The notes: a model not told the origin generated them from the sequence alone. A DNA stretch of 64,000 nucleotides from Paracraurococcus lichenis (GCF_030657435.1 NZ_JAUTWS010000012.1:62001-126000), one strand, 5' to 3'; positions 17,898-26,896 are shown, counted from the first letter of the stretch. Program-made: numbers and translations.

Positions 17898-18083
17898 GCC
17901 CGGCCGCGTGAGCGGCCCGCGGATGCGGCGGAAAGCCCCCGCGGAGAAAGCCGAACTGCCGGCGCACGCGACGAATTCCCACCGGACCGGCCCAGCCACG
18001 CGGGGTCTCCACCTGAAACCCGCGGCGCGCCGTCCCGAGACTCGGGCCGCGTCCGGCGCCGCACGACCGGAAGTACCGCTACC

Positions 18084-19565
18084 TTGACCCAGTTCAACGA
18101 ACTCGGCCTCGCCGCGCCCCTGCTGCGCGCGCTCGACGAGGCCGGCTACACCACGCCCACCCCCATCCAGGCCAAGGCCATCCCCACGGTGCTCGAGGGG
18201 CGGGACCTGCTCGGCATCGCCCAGACCGGCACCGGCAAGACCGCGGCCTTCTCGCTGCCCATCCTGCACCGCCTGAACGCCAAGGGCGGCCGGCCGCCGC
18301 GCGGCGGCTGCCGCGCCCTCATCCTGTCGCCCACGCGGGAGCTGTCCTCGCAGATCGCCGACAGCATCCGGACCTATGGCGCGCATCTTGGCCTCTCGGT
18401 CGCGGTGGTCTTCGGCGGCGTGCCGCACGGGCCGCAGCGCCGGGCGCTGAGCCAGGGCGTCGACATCCTCGTCGCCACGCCGGGCCGGCTGCAGGACCAC
18501 CTGGACCAGGGCACCGCGCGGCTCGACCGCGTGGAGGTGCTGGTGCTGGATGAGGCCGACCAGATGCTGGACAAGGGCTTCCTGCCCGCGATCCGCCGCC
18601 TGGTGAAGGCGCTGCCCAGCCAGCGCCAGACGCTGTTCTTCTCGGCCACCATGCCGCAGGAGATCGGCCGCCTGGCCGCCGAACTGCTGAACGACCCCGC
18701 GCGGGTCGAGGTCGCGCCGGTGGCGACGACGGCCGAGCGCGTGGCGCAGCGCGTCATCCACCTCGAGCAGGGGAACAAGCGCCGCATCCTGGCCGATCTC
18801 CTGCGCGGGGAGGGCGTGGGCCGCGCGCTGGTCTTCAGCCGCACCAAGCACGGCGCCGACCGGGTGGTGAAGCAGCTCGACCAGGACGGCCTCTCGGCGA
18901 ACGCCATCCACGGCAACAAGAGCCAGGGGCAGCGTGAGCGTGCGCTCGCCGCCTTCAAGGACGGCACGGCGCCGATCCTGGTCGCCACCGACATCGCGGC
19001 CCGCGGCATCGATGTGGATGGCGTCACGCATGTCGTGCAGTACGACCTGCCGGAGGTGCCGGAGACCTATGTCCACCGCATCGGCCGCACCGCCCGCGCG
19101 GGCGCCTCGGGCGAGGCGGTGGCGCTGGTCGCGGCCGACGACCTGGAGAAGCTCTGGGCGGTCGAGAAGCTGATCCGCCAGGTCATCCCGGCCGAGGACA
19201 TGCGCGAGGACAAGACGCGCTCGCTCGCCAAGCCCGGCCTGCTGCAGCGGCAGGGCGCGCAGGGCGCGAAGACCGGCGGGCGCGGGCAGGGCAGGGGCCA
19301 TGGCAATGGCCGCGGCCAGCCCGGCGCGCATGGCGGGCAGCGGCAGGGCCAGGGCGGGCGCCCGCAGGGCGAGGGGCATCGGCCGCCGCAGGGCCAGTCC
19401 GCCCGGCCGCAGCAGCCGAAGGCCGCGCCGCAGGGCCAGGGGCAAACGCCGGGCGGCGACGCCACCCGCCGCCGCCCGCAGGAAGGCAGCCGGCGCGACC
19501 GCGAGGCTTTCCGCAGCGGCGACTTCCGCGACAACGCCCCGGCCTTCCTGACCCGCGGGCGCTAA
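18084..19565 (+). CDS. rhlE: DEAD-box ATP-dependent RNA helicase (RhlE-like)
   Basis: A 493-residue RNA helicase. Motifs run in order: Q motif (FNELGL...PTPIQ), I AQTGTGKT, Ia PTRELSSQ, Ib TPGRL, II DEAD, III SAT, then the second RecA domain with LVFSRTKHG, ATDIAARGIDVDGV and HRIGRTARAG. The C-terminal ~120 residues are a low-complexity Gly/Gln/Arg tail typical of RhlE proteins that bind RNA and ribosomes. The only start that fits the family N-terminus is TTG at 18084. The gene ends in an unusual tandem repeat that includes its own stop codon. Confidence 0.93.
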   Translation: MTQFNELGLAAPLLRALDEAGYTTPTPIQAKAIPTVLEGRDLLGIAQTGTGKTAAFSLPILHRLNAKGGRPPRGGCRALILSPTRELSSQIADSIRTYGAHLGLSVAVVFGGVPHGPQRRALSQGVDILVATPGRLQDHLDQGTARLDRVEVLVLDEADQMLDKGFLPAIRRLVKALPSQRQTLFFSATMPQEIGRLAAELLNDPARVEVAPVATTAERVAQRVIHLEQGNKRRILADLLRGEGVGRALVFSRTKHGADRVVKQLDQDGLSANAIHGNKSQGQRERALAAFKDGTAPILVATDIAARGIDVDGVTHVVQYDLPEVPETYVHRIGRTARAGASGEAVALVAADDLEKLWAVEKLIRQVIPAEDMREDKTRSLAKPGLLQRQGAQGAKTGGRGQGRGHGNGRGQPGAHGGQRQGQGGRPQGEGHRPPQGQSARPQQPKAAPQGQGQTPGGDATRRRPQEGSRRDREAFRSGDFRDNAPAFLTRGR

Positions 19566-19595
19566 ACCCGCGGGCGCTAAACCCGCGGGCGCTGA
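19551..19595 (+). repeat. Three tandem 15-bp units spanning the helicase stop codon
   Basis: The unit ACCCGCGGGCGCTAA occurs at 19551-19565 and 19566-19580, and a third copy ending TGA lies at 19581-19595. Each unit carries an in-frame stop, and the first encodes the helicase C-terminus Thr-Arg-Gly-Arg. Confidence 0.95.
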
Positions 19596-19721
19596 CCTGG
19601 GCAGGGCGCGGCTGGAGTGGCCGCGCCCGGTTGAACCTGGCGCGGAGGCGCCGGGGCGCACATGGTGCGGAAACGCCCGGACATGCATGGTGCGGCCACC
19701 GAACGTCACGGAGGATTCGCC

Positions 19722-20687
19722 ATGCGCCGCCGCACCCTGCTCGCCGCCCCGGCCCTGCTGTCCACGCCCGCCCAGGCGCAGGCCTGGCCCGAGCGCCCCG
19801 TTACCATGGTCGTCCCCTTCGCCCCGGGTGGCACGCCGGACATCGCCGCCCGGCTGGTCGCGCCGAGGATGTCGCAGCGCCTCGGCCAGCCGGTGGTGGT
19901 GGAGAACCGCGCCGGCGCCGGCTCGACCATCGGAACGCGGAGCGTCATCCAGGCGCGGCCGGATGGGCAGACGGTGCTGATGGGCAGCATCAGCTTCATG
20001 ATGGCGCCGCTCACCCTCGACCCGCCGCCCTTCGACAGCGCCGCCTCGCTCCGCGTCGTCTCGCTGCTCGGCACCGTGCCCTATGTGCTGATCGTCCGCG
20101 CCGATGCGCCGCCCAAGGATCTCGCGGGCTTCCATCGCTGGGTCGCGGAGAATCCGGGCAAGCTGAACTACGGCTCGGCCGGCAGCGGCACGCCGCTGCA
20201 TCTTGGCGGGGCGATCTATGGGCTGTTGACGGGCACCGACCTCGTGCACATCGCCTATCGCGGCAGCGGCCCGGCGATCGCCGACCTGCTGGCCGGCCAG
20301 GTGCAGATGGTCTTCGCCGACCTGCCCGCCGCGGCGCCGCATATCCAGTCCGGCGCGGTGCGGCTGCTGGCCTCGGCGGTGCAGCACCGGCTGCCAGGCT
20401 ACCCGCAGGTCCCGACCATGGCGGAGAGCGACAAGCGGCTTGCCGAATACGACATCTATAGCTGGGCCATGCTGGTCTCGCCGAAGGCGACACCGGACCT
20501 GCCGGTGCGGCGCCTGCACGAGGCGCTGGCCGAGGCCGGCCGCGCGCCGGAGCTGCAGCCGCGCTTCGCCGATCTCGGCTTCGACATCGTGCTGAACAGC
20601 CCGGAAGAGGGCGATGCCCTGCTGGCGCGGGAGCAGGCGAAATGGGCGAGCCTGATCAAGCGGGCCGGCGTCAAGGCGGATTTCTGA
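19722..20687 (+). CDS. Bug/TctC-family periplasmic solute receptor
   Basis: A 321-residue exported protein. The signal peptide starts MRRRTLLAAP. The mature part shows the Bug pattern: WPERPVTMVVPFAPGGTPDIAARL, LGQPVVVENRAGAGSTIG, then NYGSAGSGTPLHLGGAIY, HIAYRGSGPAIADLLAGQVQMVFAD and a late PTMAESD segment. Bug proteins bind carboxylates or small organic acids and deliver them to TctAB permeases or to sensors. None is adjacent, so this is an orphan. It is more divergent than the five Bug genes at 50.6-56 kb. Confidence 0.9.
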   Translation: MRRRTLLAAPALLSTPAQAQAWPERPVTMVVPFAPGGTPDIAARLVAPRMSQRLGQPVVVENRAGAGSTIGTRSVIQARPDGQTVLMGSISFMMAPLTLDPPPFDSAASLRVVSLLGTVPYVLIVRADAPPKDLAGFHRWVAENPGKLNYGSAGSGTPLHLGGAIYGLLTGTDLVHIAYRGSGPAIADLLAGQVQMVFADLPAAAPHIQSGAVRLLASAVQHRLPGYPQVPTMAESDKRLAEYDIYSWAMLVSPKATPDLPVRRLHEALAEAGRAPELQPRFADLGFDIVLNSPEEGDALLAREQAKWASLIKRAGVKADF

Positions 20688-20928
20688 GGCGCGGCCGGCG
20701 AGGCGGAGGCCGGCATCGTTGCAGGATCGCGATTCTCTTCAGGCGGTGGTCGAGGCCGTCGTCCCGGATGACCCATGGGGCAGGGGCCGCGAATTGGCAC
20801 GGTTGGTCACGGGCTGCGGTGCCGGGACATGCCGGGAGGGGCCCCCATTCGCCGCTCGCCCGACAGCGCCCTGCAACCGGTTCGGAGGCAGGCGGCGAAC
20901 CCTGGCGTTGCCGCTGCGTTGCGCCGCC

Positions 20929-21207
20929 ATGCGCGAAACCATCCTCGAGAAGGCGGGCGACCGCCGCGTGATGCGCACCGACGATGCCGGGACGGTGCTG
21001 CTGGACGCGACCGACCATGTCGCGGCCGAGCACGGAACCGACATGCATGACGTGTTGCTGGCCGAGTTGCAGGACGAGGGCTGGGAGGTCGCGGCGGACC
21101 GCGACCGCGCCCCGCCCGGCAGACCGGCCAAGCCGCCCCCGCAGGTCGCGGGGGACAGTGGCGCTCCGGGCCTCAAGGCGACGGAGAACGACGCCGTCTC
21201 GAGCTGA
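20929..21207 (+). CDS. Possible small hypothetical protein
   Basis: A 92-residue frame with an acidic, soluble N-terminal half (RETILEKAGDRRVMRTDDAG, then DATDHVAAEHGTDMHDVLLAELQDEGWEV) that looks like real protein, and a Pro-rich tail. There is no clear ribosome site before the ATG, and longer TTG starts exist upstream. It lies in the 569-base gap between the Bug gene and a convergent operon, where I see nothing else. Treat as tentative. Confidence 0.35.
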   Translation: MRETILEKAGDRRVMRTDDAGTVLLDATDHVAAEHGTDMHDVLLAELQDEGWEVAADRDRAPPGRPAKPPPQVAGDSGAPGLKATENDAVSS

Positions 21208-21256
21208 CCAACGGTCGGCGGCGCTGCAGCGGCAGAGGCGGGAGGCGGTCTATGTC

Positions 21257-22399
21257 TCATAGGCGAGGCCGCAACTCGGGCAGGGTGAGCAGGATCAGCC
21301 GTGCCTGCTGACGCTCGGCTTCCTGCGCCGACATGCCTGTTGGCAGGCGGCTGAGCACGGCCAGTGCGGCCGACAGCGTGAACGTGTCGCCCTTCGAAGC
21401 GTCGTCCGACTTCAACTGCATCGAAAGAATGGCGCGAGCCCCCGGCGGGAGCGGTCGGAATGTGGCCCTCGGCAAATAGCCGCTGGAGATCAGGCAGCCA
21501 TGTTGGTTGTTTGGATGCATCAAAACGCTTTCTAGTGTCCGCCCGCACACCGGTACGCCCGTGACCTGCTTCGCGGCGTAAACCCCGCCGTCGTTATCAA
21601 GAAGTGATGGTGCCGGTCCAACGGCGGCTAGGGCGACGGCGGATTCAGTAATATTCTCTATTTCTAATAAAAGCTGCACCTCCTGCCCGTTCCGCCGCAG
21701 GCTGCGGACGCAGGCGCGCAGGCTTTCCTGCTCCTCGCAGGGCTCGCCCGGGGACAGGGCCGGTCGCGGCGCCGCGGAGGCGCCCGCGCCCAGGGCCGCT
21801 GCGCTCGCCGGCGCTCGGCCGACGGCCTCGGAGAGGCAGTTGGGACCGCGCCGGGAATCCTGCCGCAGCAGCTCCGTCAGCTCCCCCGTCCGCGGGATGG
21901 ACACGGCCGCCGCCGCCACCGTCTCACCCGTATCGATTTCGACGAGCCGCGCATTCACCCGCACCCGGTCGCCGATGACGGCATAGGTCCCGACCACCAG
22001 CGCGCCGATGCCGAGGAGCCCGCCGACGCGGCGGCGCTGCTCCGGGTCGGTCATGAACTCGTTCAGCCGGTTCTGCGCGACGATGGTCTCGAGCTGCTGC
22101 CGCTCGACGAGGCGCGGCCGCGGCTGCACGGCGCCGATCATCGTCGTGGTGAGCTCGTCCACGACGAAGACCGACAGGACGGGGCAGGACTGGTCGGCAC
22201 CCGGGAAGGGCATGACCGACAGGGCCGGACGCTGCGCCGCCGGCAGCCCGGCCAGCAGGGCCTGCGCCAGGCTCTGCAGCCCGGATTCCAGCGAGCCGGA
22301 CATCTGCTGGGACTGCGCCTGCGCCGGGGCGGCCGCGCCGGCGGCCCAGAGACCCGCCGCGCAGACCAGGCTGCGCCATCCTGAGCGCCGTTGCGGCAT
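21257..22399 (-). CDS. Secreted FlgO/CsgG-like protein of a two-gene envelope unit
   Basis: A 380-residue exported protein with a signal peptide (to about residue 29, APAQAQ). Residues ~55-165 resemble the FlgO/CsgG-type domain: ALSVMPFPG, FVVDELTTTMIGAVQPRPRLVERQQLETIVAQ, then GLLGIGALVVGTYAVIGDRVRVNARLVEIDTGETV. This fold helps build outer-membrane assemblies. The C-terminal ~180 residues look like a beta-rich domain (VQLLLEIENITESAVALAAVGP, GARAILSMQLKSDD), and their DNA (about 21480-21680) is AT-richer than its surroundings. ACGGAGGACGC precedes the ATG. The upstream partner gene ends 10 bases before it. Confidence 0.7.
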   Translation of the reverse strand: MPQRRSGWRSLVCAAGLWAAGAAAPAQAQSQQMSGSLESGLQSLAQALLAGLPAAQRPALSVMPFPGADQSCPVLSVFVVDELTTTMIGAVQPRPRLVERQQLETIVAQNRLNEFMTDPEQRRRVGGLLGIGALVVGTYAVIGDRVRVNARLVEIDTGETVAAAAVSIPRTGELTELLRQDSRRGPNCLSEAVGRAPASAAALGAGASAAPRPALSPGEPCEEQESLRACVRSLRRNGQEVQLLLEIENITESAVALAAVGPAPSLLDNDGGVYAAKQVTGVPVCGRTLESVLMHPNNQHGCLISSGYLPRATFRPLPPGARAILSMQLKSDDASKGDTFTLSAALAVLSRLPTGMSAQEAERQQARLILLTLPELRPRL

Positions 22400-22409
22400 G
22401 CGTCCTCCG

Positions 22410-23006
22410 TCAGTTCGATTGCAGTGTCTCGGCGAGCCGGCGGCCGAGCAGATCGGCCGCTGCCTGGCGCGCCCGCTCGGTGGCCTCCGCCGGCGTGGCG
22501 CCGAGGCCGCGTGCCTCGCGCTGCACGACGGCCAGCGGATGCGCCTCGTCGTCGCCGGCCAGGATGCGCGCCTCGAGCAGGATGCGCGCGCCGAAGGGCA
22601 TGGGCGCGCCGGCCGGAGCCGGCTCGACCGCCTCGAAGCGTGGCGGGGAGATTGCGACGATGCTGCGGGCGTGGTCGGCCTGGGCGGTGACCTGGACGCC
22701 TTCCAGTTCCAAGGTCCGGCGGAGCCGCGCGGCCAGCCAGGCGGCCTCCGGCGCATGGCCCTCCCTGACATAGGTTCCGACTCCCGCCCCGGGCCGCAGG
22801 GGAGCCGGCAGGGCTGCACTGGCCGCCGGCGGCTCCGCGCGCCCGGCCAGCCGGTCATGGAGACGCGAGGCGAGGTCGAGGAGGTCGCCGACCGAGGCGA
22901 GGAGTCCGACCAGCGCGACAGCCACCGCGCCGAGGCCGCCGATCCAGGCGGCGAGGCGGCCGAAGGGCGCCGATTTCTCATGCGAAGGACTGTTATTCTC
23001 TGACAT
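22410..23006 (-). CDS. Membrane-anchored partner of the FlgO/CsgG-like protein
   Basis: A 198-residue protein. A short polar N-terminus is followed by one hydrophobic helix (about residues 16-40), then a Pro/Ala linker and a periplasmic domain (about 75-198). That domain contains VREGHAPEAAWLAARLRRTLELEGVQV and RILLEARILAGDDEAHPLAVVQREARGLGATPAEATERA, a pattern like proteins that bind or modify envelope lipoproteins of the CsgG/FlgO kind. The two genes are 10 bases apart and probably one transcript. I do not recognise a named family. Confidence 0.6.
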   Translation of the reverse strand: MSENNSPSHEKSAPFGRLAAWIGGLGAVAVALVGLLASVGDLLDLASRLHDRLAGRAEPPAASAALPAPLRPGAGVGTYVREGHAPEAAWLAARLRRTLELEGVQVTAQADHARSIVAISPPRFEAVEPAPAGAPMPFGARILLEARILAGDDEAHPLAVVQREARGLGATPAEATERARQAAADLLGRRLAETLQSN

Positions 23007-23099
23007 TAAATGGACACTACGCGCAGTCCGGCGCTGCCGGCCACCGAGGGCGCGATGCCACACAGCAATGTGGCGGCCGTCGCTCCGGTGCGCGCGCCG

Positions 23100-23771
23100 C
23101 TACCCGAACACCTCCCCCCAGGCCGCCATCAGCGCCGCATCCGCCTCCTCCATCGTCGCCAGGACGCCGAGGCGATGCAGGCTCGTCACCCCGTGCTGGC
23201 TGATCCCGCAGGGGACGATGCCGCCGAAATGGCTGAGGTCCGGGTCGACGTTCAGGGCGATGCCGTGCCAGGTCACCCAGCGCGTGACGCGCACGCCGAT
23301 GGCGCCGATCTTGTCCTCCGTCCCGCGCGCCTTGTCCTCCACCCAGATCCCGACGCGCCCCTCGCGCCGCTCGCCCCGGATGTTGAAGCGCCAGAGGGCG
23401 CGGATCACCCATTCCTCCAGGCCCTGGACGTAGCGCCGCACGTCCCGCCCGCGCCGGGACAGGTCGAGCATGACATAAGCCGTCCGCTGCCCCGGCCCGT
23501 GATAGGTCCATTGCCCGCCGCGCCCGGCCTGGAAGACCGGGAAGCGCGGATCCAGCAGGTCGCCCGCGCCGGCCGAGGTCCCGGCCGTATAGGTCGGCGG
23601 ATGCTCGACGCACCAGACGAGTTCCCCGGCCTCGCCGGCGCGGATGGCGGCGACGCGCGCCTCCATGGCGGCCAATGCCTCGGGATAGGGGGTCAGCCCC
23701 TCCGCCACGCGGAATTCCGGCCGCGCGAGTGCCGTTCCGGTGAGACCCACCGTTGCCCCCGCTTCGCTCAT
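23100..23771 (-). CDS. lipB: Lipoyl(octanoyl) transferase
   Basis: Moves the octanoyl group from acyl carrier protein to lipoyl domains of 2-oxoacid dehydrogenases and the glycine cleavage system, the first step of lipoate biosynthesis. The 223-residue protein has the family signature [22 protein letters not shown], catalytic Lys154 ([11 protein letters not shown]) and catalytic Cys188 (FGGIVPCGI), and the expected [11 protein letters not shown] segment. It stands next to a tRNA-Leu gene on the other strand; the 29-base gap should hold both promoters. Confidence 0.95.
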   Translation of the reverse strand: MSEAGATVGLTGTALARPEFRVAEGLTPYPEALAAMEARVAAIRAGEAGELVWCVEHPPTYTAGTSAGAGDLLDPRFPVFQAGRGGQWTYHGPGQRTAYVMLDLSRRGRDVRRYVQGLEEWVIRALWRFNIRGERREGRVGIWVEDKARGTEDKIGAIGVRVTRWVTWHGIALNVDPDLSHFGGIVPCGISQHGVTSLHRLGVLATMEEADAALMAAWGEVFG

Positions 23772-23800
23772 CCGCTATACGCCCCGCCTCGCCCGGTTAT

Positions 23801-23886
23801 GCGGTCGTGGCGGAATGGTAGACGCGCCAGCTTGAGGTGCTGGTGGGGGAAACCCCGTGGAAGTTCGAATCTTCTCGACCGCACCA
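23801..23886 (+). tRNA. tRNA-Leu (anticodon GAG)
   Basis: A class II tRNA. The acceptor GCGGTCG pairs with CGACCGC, and discriminator A and an encoded CCA follow. The anticodon stem CCAGC/GCTGG encloses the loop TTGAGGT with GAG at positions 34-36. A long variable arm (about 23848-23861, GGGG/CCCC stem) and a T-arm GAAG-TTCGAAT-CTTC complete the fold. No integrase or att duplication is seen beside it. Confidence 0.95.
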
Positions 23887-24101
23887 TCCTCATCCCCGGC
23901 CTGTCCAGAACCCTCCGACGCACGGTCCCGAGCCGGATCGCGTCGTCGTCTGGCTGCGCTGTAGCCCAGCCGCAGGGGGCCGGCCACCGTGTCCGGCATC
24001 CGCCATCCCCCGCCATTCATAAACCGGTCCGCCGGCGCGGCTTGAATCCTGGCGGCACCGGCCTGCATCCGCCGGGCCATGGCCGAGCACCGGGACGACG
24101 G

Positions 24102-25967
24102 ATGACGGACACCCATGCGCCGCTGCTGCAGCAGGCGGCCGCCTTCCACCACCAGGGCCAGCTCGCCGAGGCGGAGCGGCTCTACAAGCGCATCCTGAAC
24201 CGCCAGCCCCAGCATTTCGGCGCCCTCTACCTCTCCGGCGTGCTGGCGCTGCAGAAGGGCCGCGCAGCGCGCGCGGCCGAGGCGATCGGCAAGGCCATCC
24301 GGCTCAATCCCGGCGTCGCCGATGCGCACAGCAATCTCGGGACGGCGCTGCGCGCCCTCGGCCGGCCGCAGGAGGCGCTGGCGAGCTACGACCGCGCCGT
24401 CGCGCTCGATCCCGCCTATGCCGAGGCGCATGCCAACCGCGCCGCCGCCCTGCTCGACCTGGGGCGGCGGGAGGAGGCGCTCGCCGCCTATGACCGCGCC
24501 CTGGCGCTGCGCCCCGACCAGCCCGAGGCGGAGGTGGGCCGCAGCCGCGTCCTGCTCCTGCTCGGTCGTGCCGCCGAGGCGCTGGCCGCGGCCGGGCGCG
24601 CGCTCGCCCTCGATCCCGGCCTGGCCGAGGCGGAAGCCGATCGCGGGAATGCCCTGCACGCCCTCGGCCGGCTCGACGAGGCGCTGGCCAGCTTCGACCG
24701 GGCGATCTCGCTGCGTCCCGGCGATGCGGGGGCGCATGCCAATCGCGGCGTCGTCCTGGCCGGGCTCGGCCGCCGCGCGGAGGCGCTCGCGAGCTACGAG
24801 CAGGCCATCGCCCTCGAGGCCGGGCATGCCGAGGCGCATGCGAACCGGGCCAATCTGCTGGCCGATCTCGGCCGCCCGGCCGAAGCGCTGGCGGCCTATG
24901 ACCGCGCCCTCGCGCTGCAGCCGGGTCATGCCGGAACCCTTTGCAATCGCGGCATCGCGCTCGCCGATGCCGGCCGGCATGCCGAGGCGGTCGCGGCTTT
25001 CGATCGCGCCATCGCCGCCGATCCGGAGCATGTCGACGCGCAGTGGAACCGCAGCCTCAGCCTGCTGGTCCTCGGCCGGCTGGAGGAGGGCTGGCAGGGC
25101 TTCGAAGCGCGCAAGCGCCAGCTTGCGGCGCGGACCGGGCAAGACGTGGCGCGGGAGTGGCGCGGCGAGCCGATCGCCGGCCGCCGCCTGTTCCTGGATT
25201 GGGAACAGGGCCTCGGCGACACCATCCAGTTCTGCCGCTACGCGCGGCTGGCGCGGGCGGCCGGCGCCGAGGTGATCCTCTCGGTCCAGGCGCCGCTGCT
25301 GCGCCTGCTGCGGCAATTCGAGCCGGAGATCCGGGTGGTCGGGGAACGCGAGGTGCCGGAGCGCTTCGACACGCGCTGCTCGCTGATGAGCCTGCCGCTC
25401 GCCTTCGGCACCGGGCTCGGCAGCATCCCGGCGGCGCCTGCCTATCTCGCCGCCGATCCGGCGCTGCGGGCGGCCTGGGCGGCGCGCCTCCCGCCCGCGG
25501 GCCGGCCGCGGATCGGCCTGGTCTGGCGCGGCAACCCCGGGCACCGGAACGACCGCAACCGCTCCATGCCGCTCCCGGCCCTGCTGCCCCTGCTCCGCGA
25601 GGAGGCCGCATGGATCGGCCTGCAGCGGGACCTCGCCGCCGGCGAGGCGGAGGTGCTGCGCGAGGCGGGCCTGACCTCCCTGCTCGGCGACGCCTTCGCC
25701 GATTTCGCCGACACCGCCGCCGTGGTGGACCAGCTTGATCTCGTGATCACGGTCGATACCAGCGTAGCGCATCTCGCCGCGGCCCTGGGCCGGCCCACCT
25801 GGATCGTGCTGCCGCGCAATCCCGACTGGCGCTGGCTGCTCGATCGCGCCGACAGTCCCTGGTATCCCAGCGTCCGGCTCTTCCGGCAGCGGGAGGCCGG
25901 CGACTGGTCCGGCCCCGTCGAAACGATGCGGCAGGCGCTCCGCCAGGGCCCGCGGCCGCACGCCTGA
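24102..25967 (+). CDS. TPR-repeat protein with a C-terminal glycosyltransferase-9-like domain
   Basis: A 621-residue protein. About nine 34-residue TPR units fill residues ~5-330, each with the A-N-x-A/G-x-x-L...G-R-x-E-E-A-L...Y-D-R-A-L pattern. The C-terminal part (about 360-610) has WRGEPIAGRRLFLDWEQGLGDTIQF, RIGLVWRGNPGH and ITVDTSVAHLAAALGRPTWIVLP, the layout of heptosyltransferase/GT9-like domains in TPR fusion proteins. It may glycosylate protein or envelope glycans, but donor and target are unknown. No signal peptide. The 215 bases between the tRNA and this gene hold no other feature. Confidence 0.82.
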   Translation: MTDTHAPLLQQAAAFHHQGQLAEAERLYKRILNRQPQHFGALYLSGVLALQKGRAARAAEAIGKAIRLNPGVADAHSNLGTALRALGRPQEALASYDRAVALDPAYAEAHANRAAALLDLGRREEALAAYDRALALRPDQPEAEVGRSRVLLLLGRAAEALAAAGRALALDPGLAEAEADRGNALHALGRLDEALASFDRAISLRPGDAGAHANRGVVLAGLGRRAEALASYEQAIALEAGHAEAHANRANLLADLGRPAEALAAYDRALALQPGHAGTLCNRGIALADAGRHAEAVAAFDRAIAADPEHVDAQWNRSLSLLVLGRLEEGWQGFEARKRQLAARTGQDVAREWRGEPIAGRRLFLDWEQGLGDTIQFCRYARLARAAGAEVILSVQAPLLRLLRQFEPEIRVVGEREVPERFDTRCSLMSLPLAFGTGLGSIPAAPAYLAADPALRAAWAARLPPAGRPRIGLVWRGNPGHRNDRNRSMPLPALLPLLREEAAWIGLQRDLAAGEAEVLREAGLTSLLGDAFADFADTAAVVDQLDLVITVDTSVAHLAAALGRPTWIVLPRNPDWRWLLDRADSPWYPSVRLFRQREAGDWSGPVETMRQALRQGPRPHA

Positions 25968-26053
25968 GCCCCGCCGCCGCCGGCCGCGCTATCGCCACCC
26001 TCGTCCACCGGCTGCTAGCCTTTCCGCCGGAACGTCCGGAAGGAAGCAAGGCC

Positions 26054-26896
26054 ATGCCTGTGACGCAGGTCCGTGGGGTCAGGCTCGTCTACGAGATCCT
26101 CGGCGGGAGCGGCCCGCTCGTCACCATCTCGCCCGGCGGGCGGCGCGGCCTCGCCTCCGACCGCGCGCTCGGCCTGCTGCTGGCCGAGGCCGGTTTCCGT
26201 GCCCTGGTCTACGACCGCCGCAACACCGGCGCTGCCGACATCGCGCTCGAAGGCGACAGCGAGAGCCACGAGCAGGCCGAGGACCTGCTGGCGCTGCTGC
26301 GCGCGCTGGGCGAGGCGCCGGCCTATGTCGCGGGCTGCTCCTCCGGCGCCCGCCTCTCCCTGCTGCTGGCGCTGCAGCACCCCGAGGCGGTGAAGGGCCT
26401 GCTGCTCTGGCGGGTGACGGGCGGCGCCTATGCGGCGAAGCGCCTCGCCTTCAACTACTACGAGCAGTACCTGGAGGCGGTGGCGAAGGGCGGCATCGGG
26501 GCGGTCTGCGAGACCGAGCATTTTTCCGCCCTGATCAAGGCGAACCCGGGCAACCGGGCGCGGCTGGAGGCCATGGGCGCCGAGGCCTTCGCGGCGCAGA
26601 TGCGGCGCTGGCTCGCCGGCTTCCACGAGGGCTCCGGATACCCGGTGGCGGGGCTTTCGCCGGATGACCTCAGGCGGATCGCGGCGCCGGCGGTGCTGGT
26701 CGCGGGCAATGACCGGGTGCATCCGGCCGAGGGCGCCCAATCGGCGCATCGCCTGATGCCGAACGCGACCTACCGGGAGGTGCTGACCACGCCGGTCGAT
26801 CTCGACGTCGATTTCGCGGGCTGGGAGGCGGCGACGCCGCGCCTCGCCGCTGTCTTCATCGACTTCCTGCGCGGGCAGGAGGCGCGGCGGGGCTGA
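26054..26896 (+). CDS. Alpha/beta-hydrolase fold protein
   Basis: A 280-residue protein with the alpha/beta-hydrolase order: ITISPGGRRG oxyanion-type loop near residue 24-32, DRRNTGAADIA, the nucleophile elbow GCSSG with Ser96, and a C-terminal PAVLVAGNDRVHPAEGAQS acid strand. The usual histidine after the last strand is not obvious: the tail reads TTPVDLDVDFAGWE, so the triad may be incomplete or displaced. Substrate unknown. GGAAGGAAGC precedes the start. Confidence 0.8.
   Translation: MPVTQVRGVRLVYEILGGSGPLVTISPGGRRGLASDRALGLLLAEAGFRALVYDRRNTGAADIALEGDSESHEQAEDLLALLRALGEAPAYVAGCSSGARLSLLLALQHPEAVKGLLLWRVTGGAYAAKRLAFNYYEQYLEAVAKGGIGAVCETEHFSALIKANPGNRARLEAMGAEAFAAQMRRWLAGFHEGSGYPVAGLSPDDLRRIAAPAVLVAGNDRVHPAEGAQSAHRLMPNATYREVLTTPVDLDVDFAGWEAATPRLAAVFIDFLRGQEARRG

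Noticed and set aside
16485..20519. A 4-kb minus-strand open frame opposite the secreted protein, helicase and Bug genes
   Set aside because: Same GC-bias effect. It spans three well-supported plus-strand genes and has no domain.
23801..24101. Possible integration site at the 3' end of tRNA-Leu
   Set aside because: No integrase, no duplicated tRNA end and no compositional change downstream were found.
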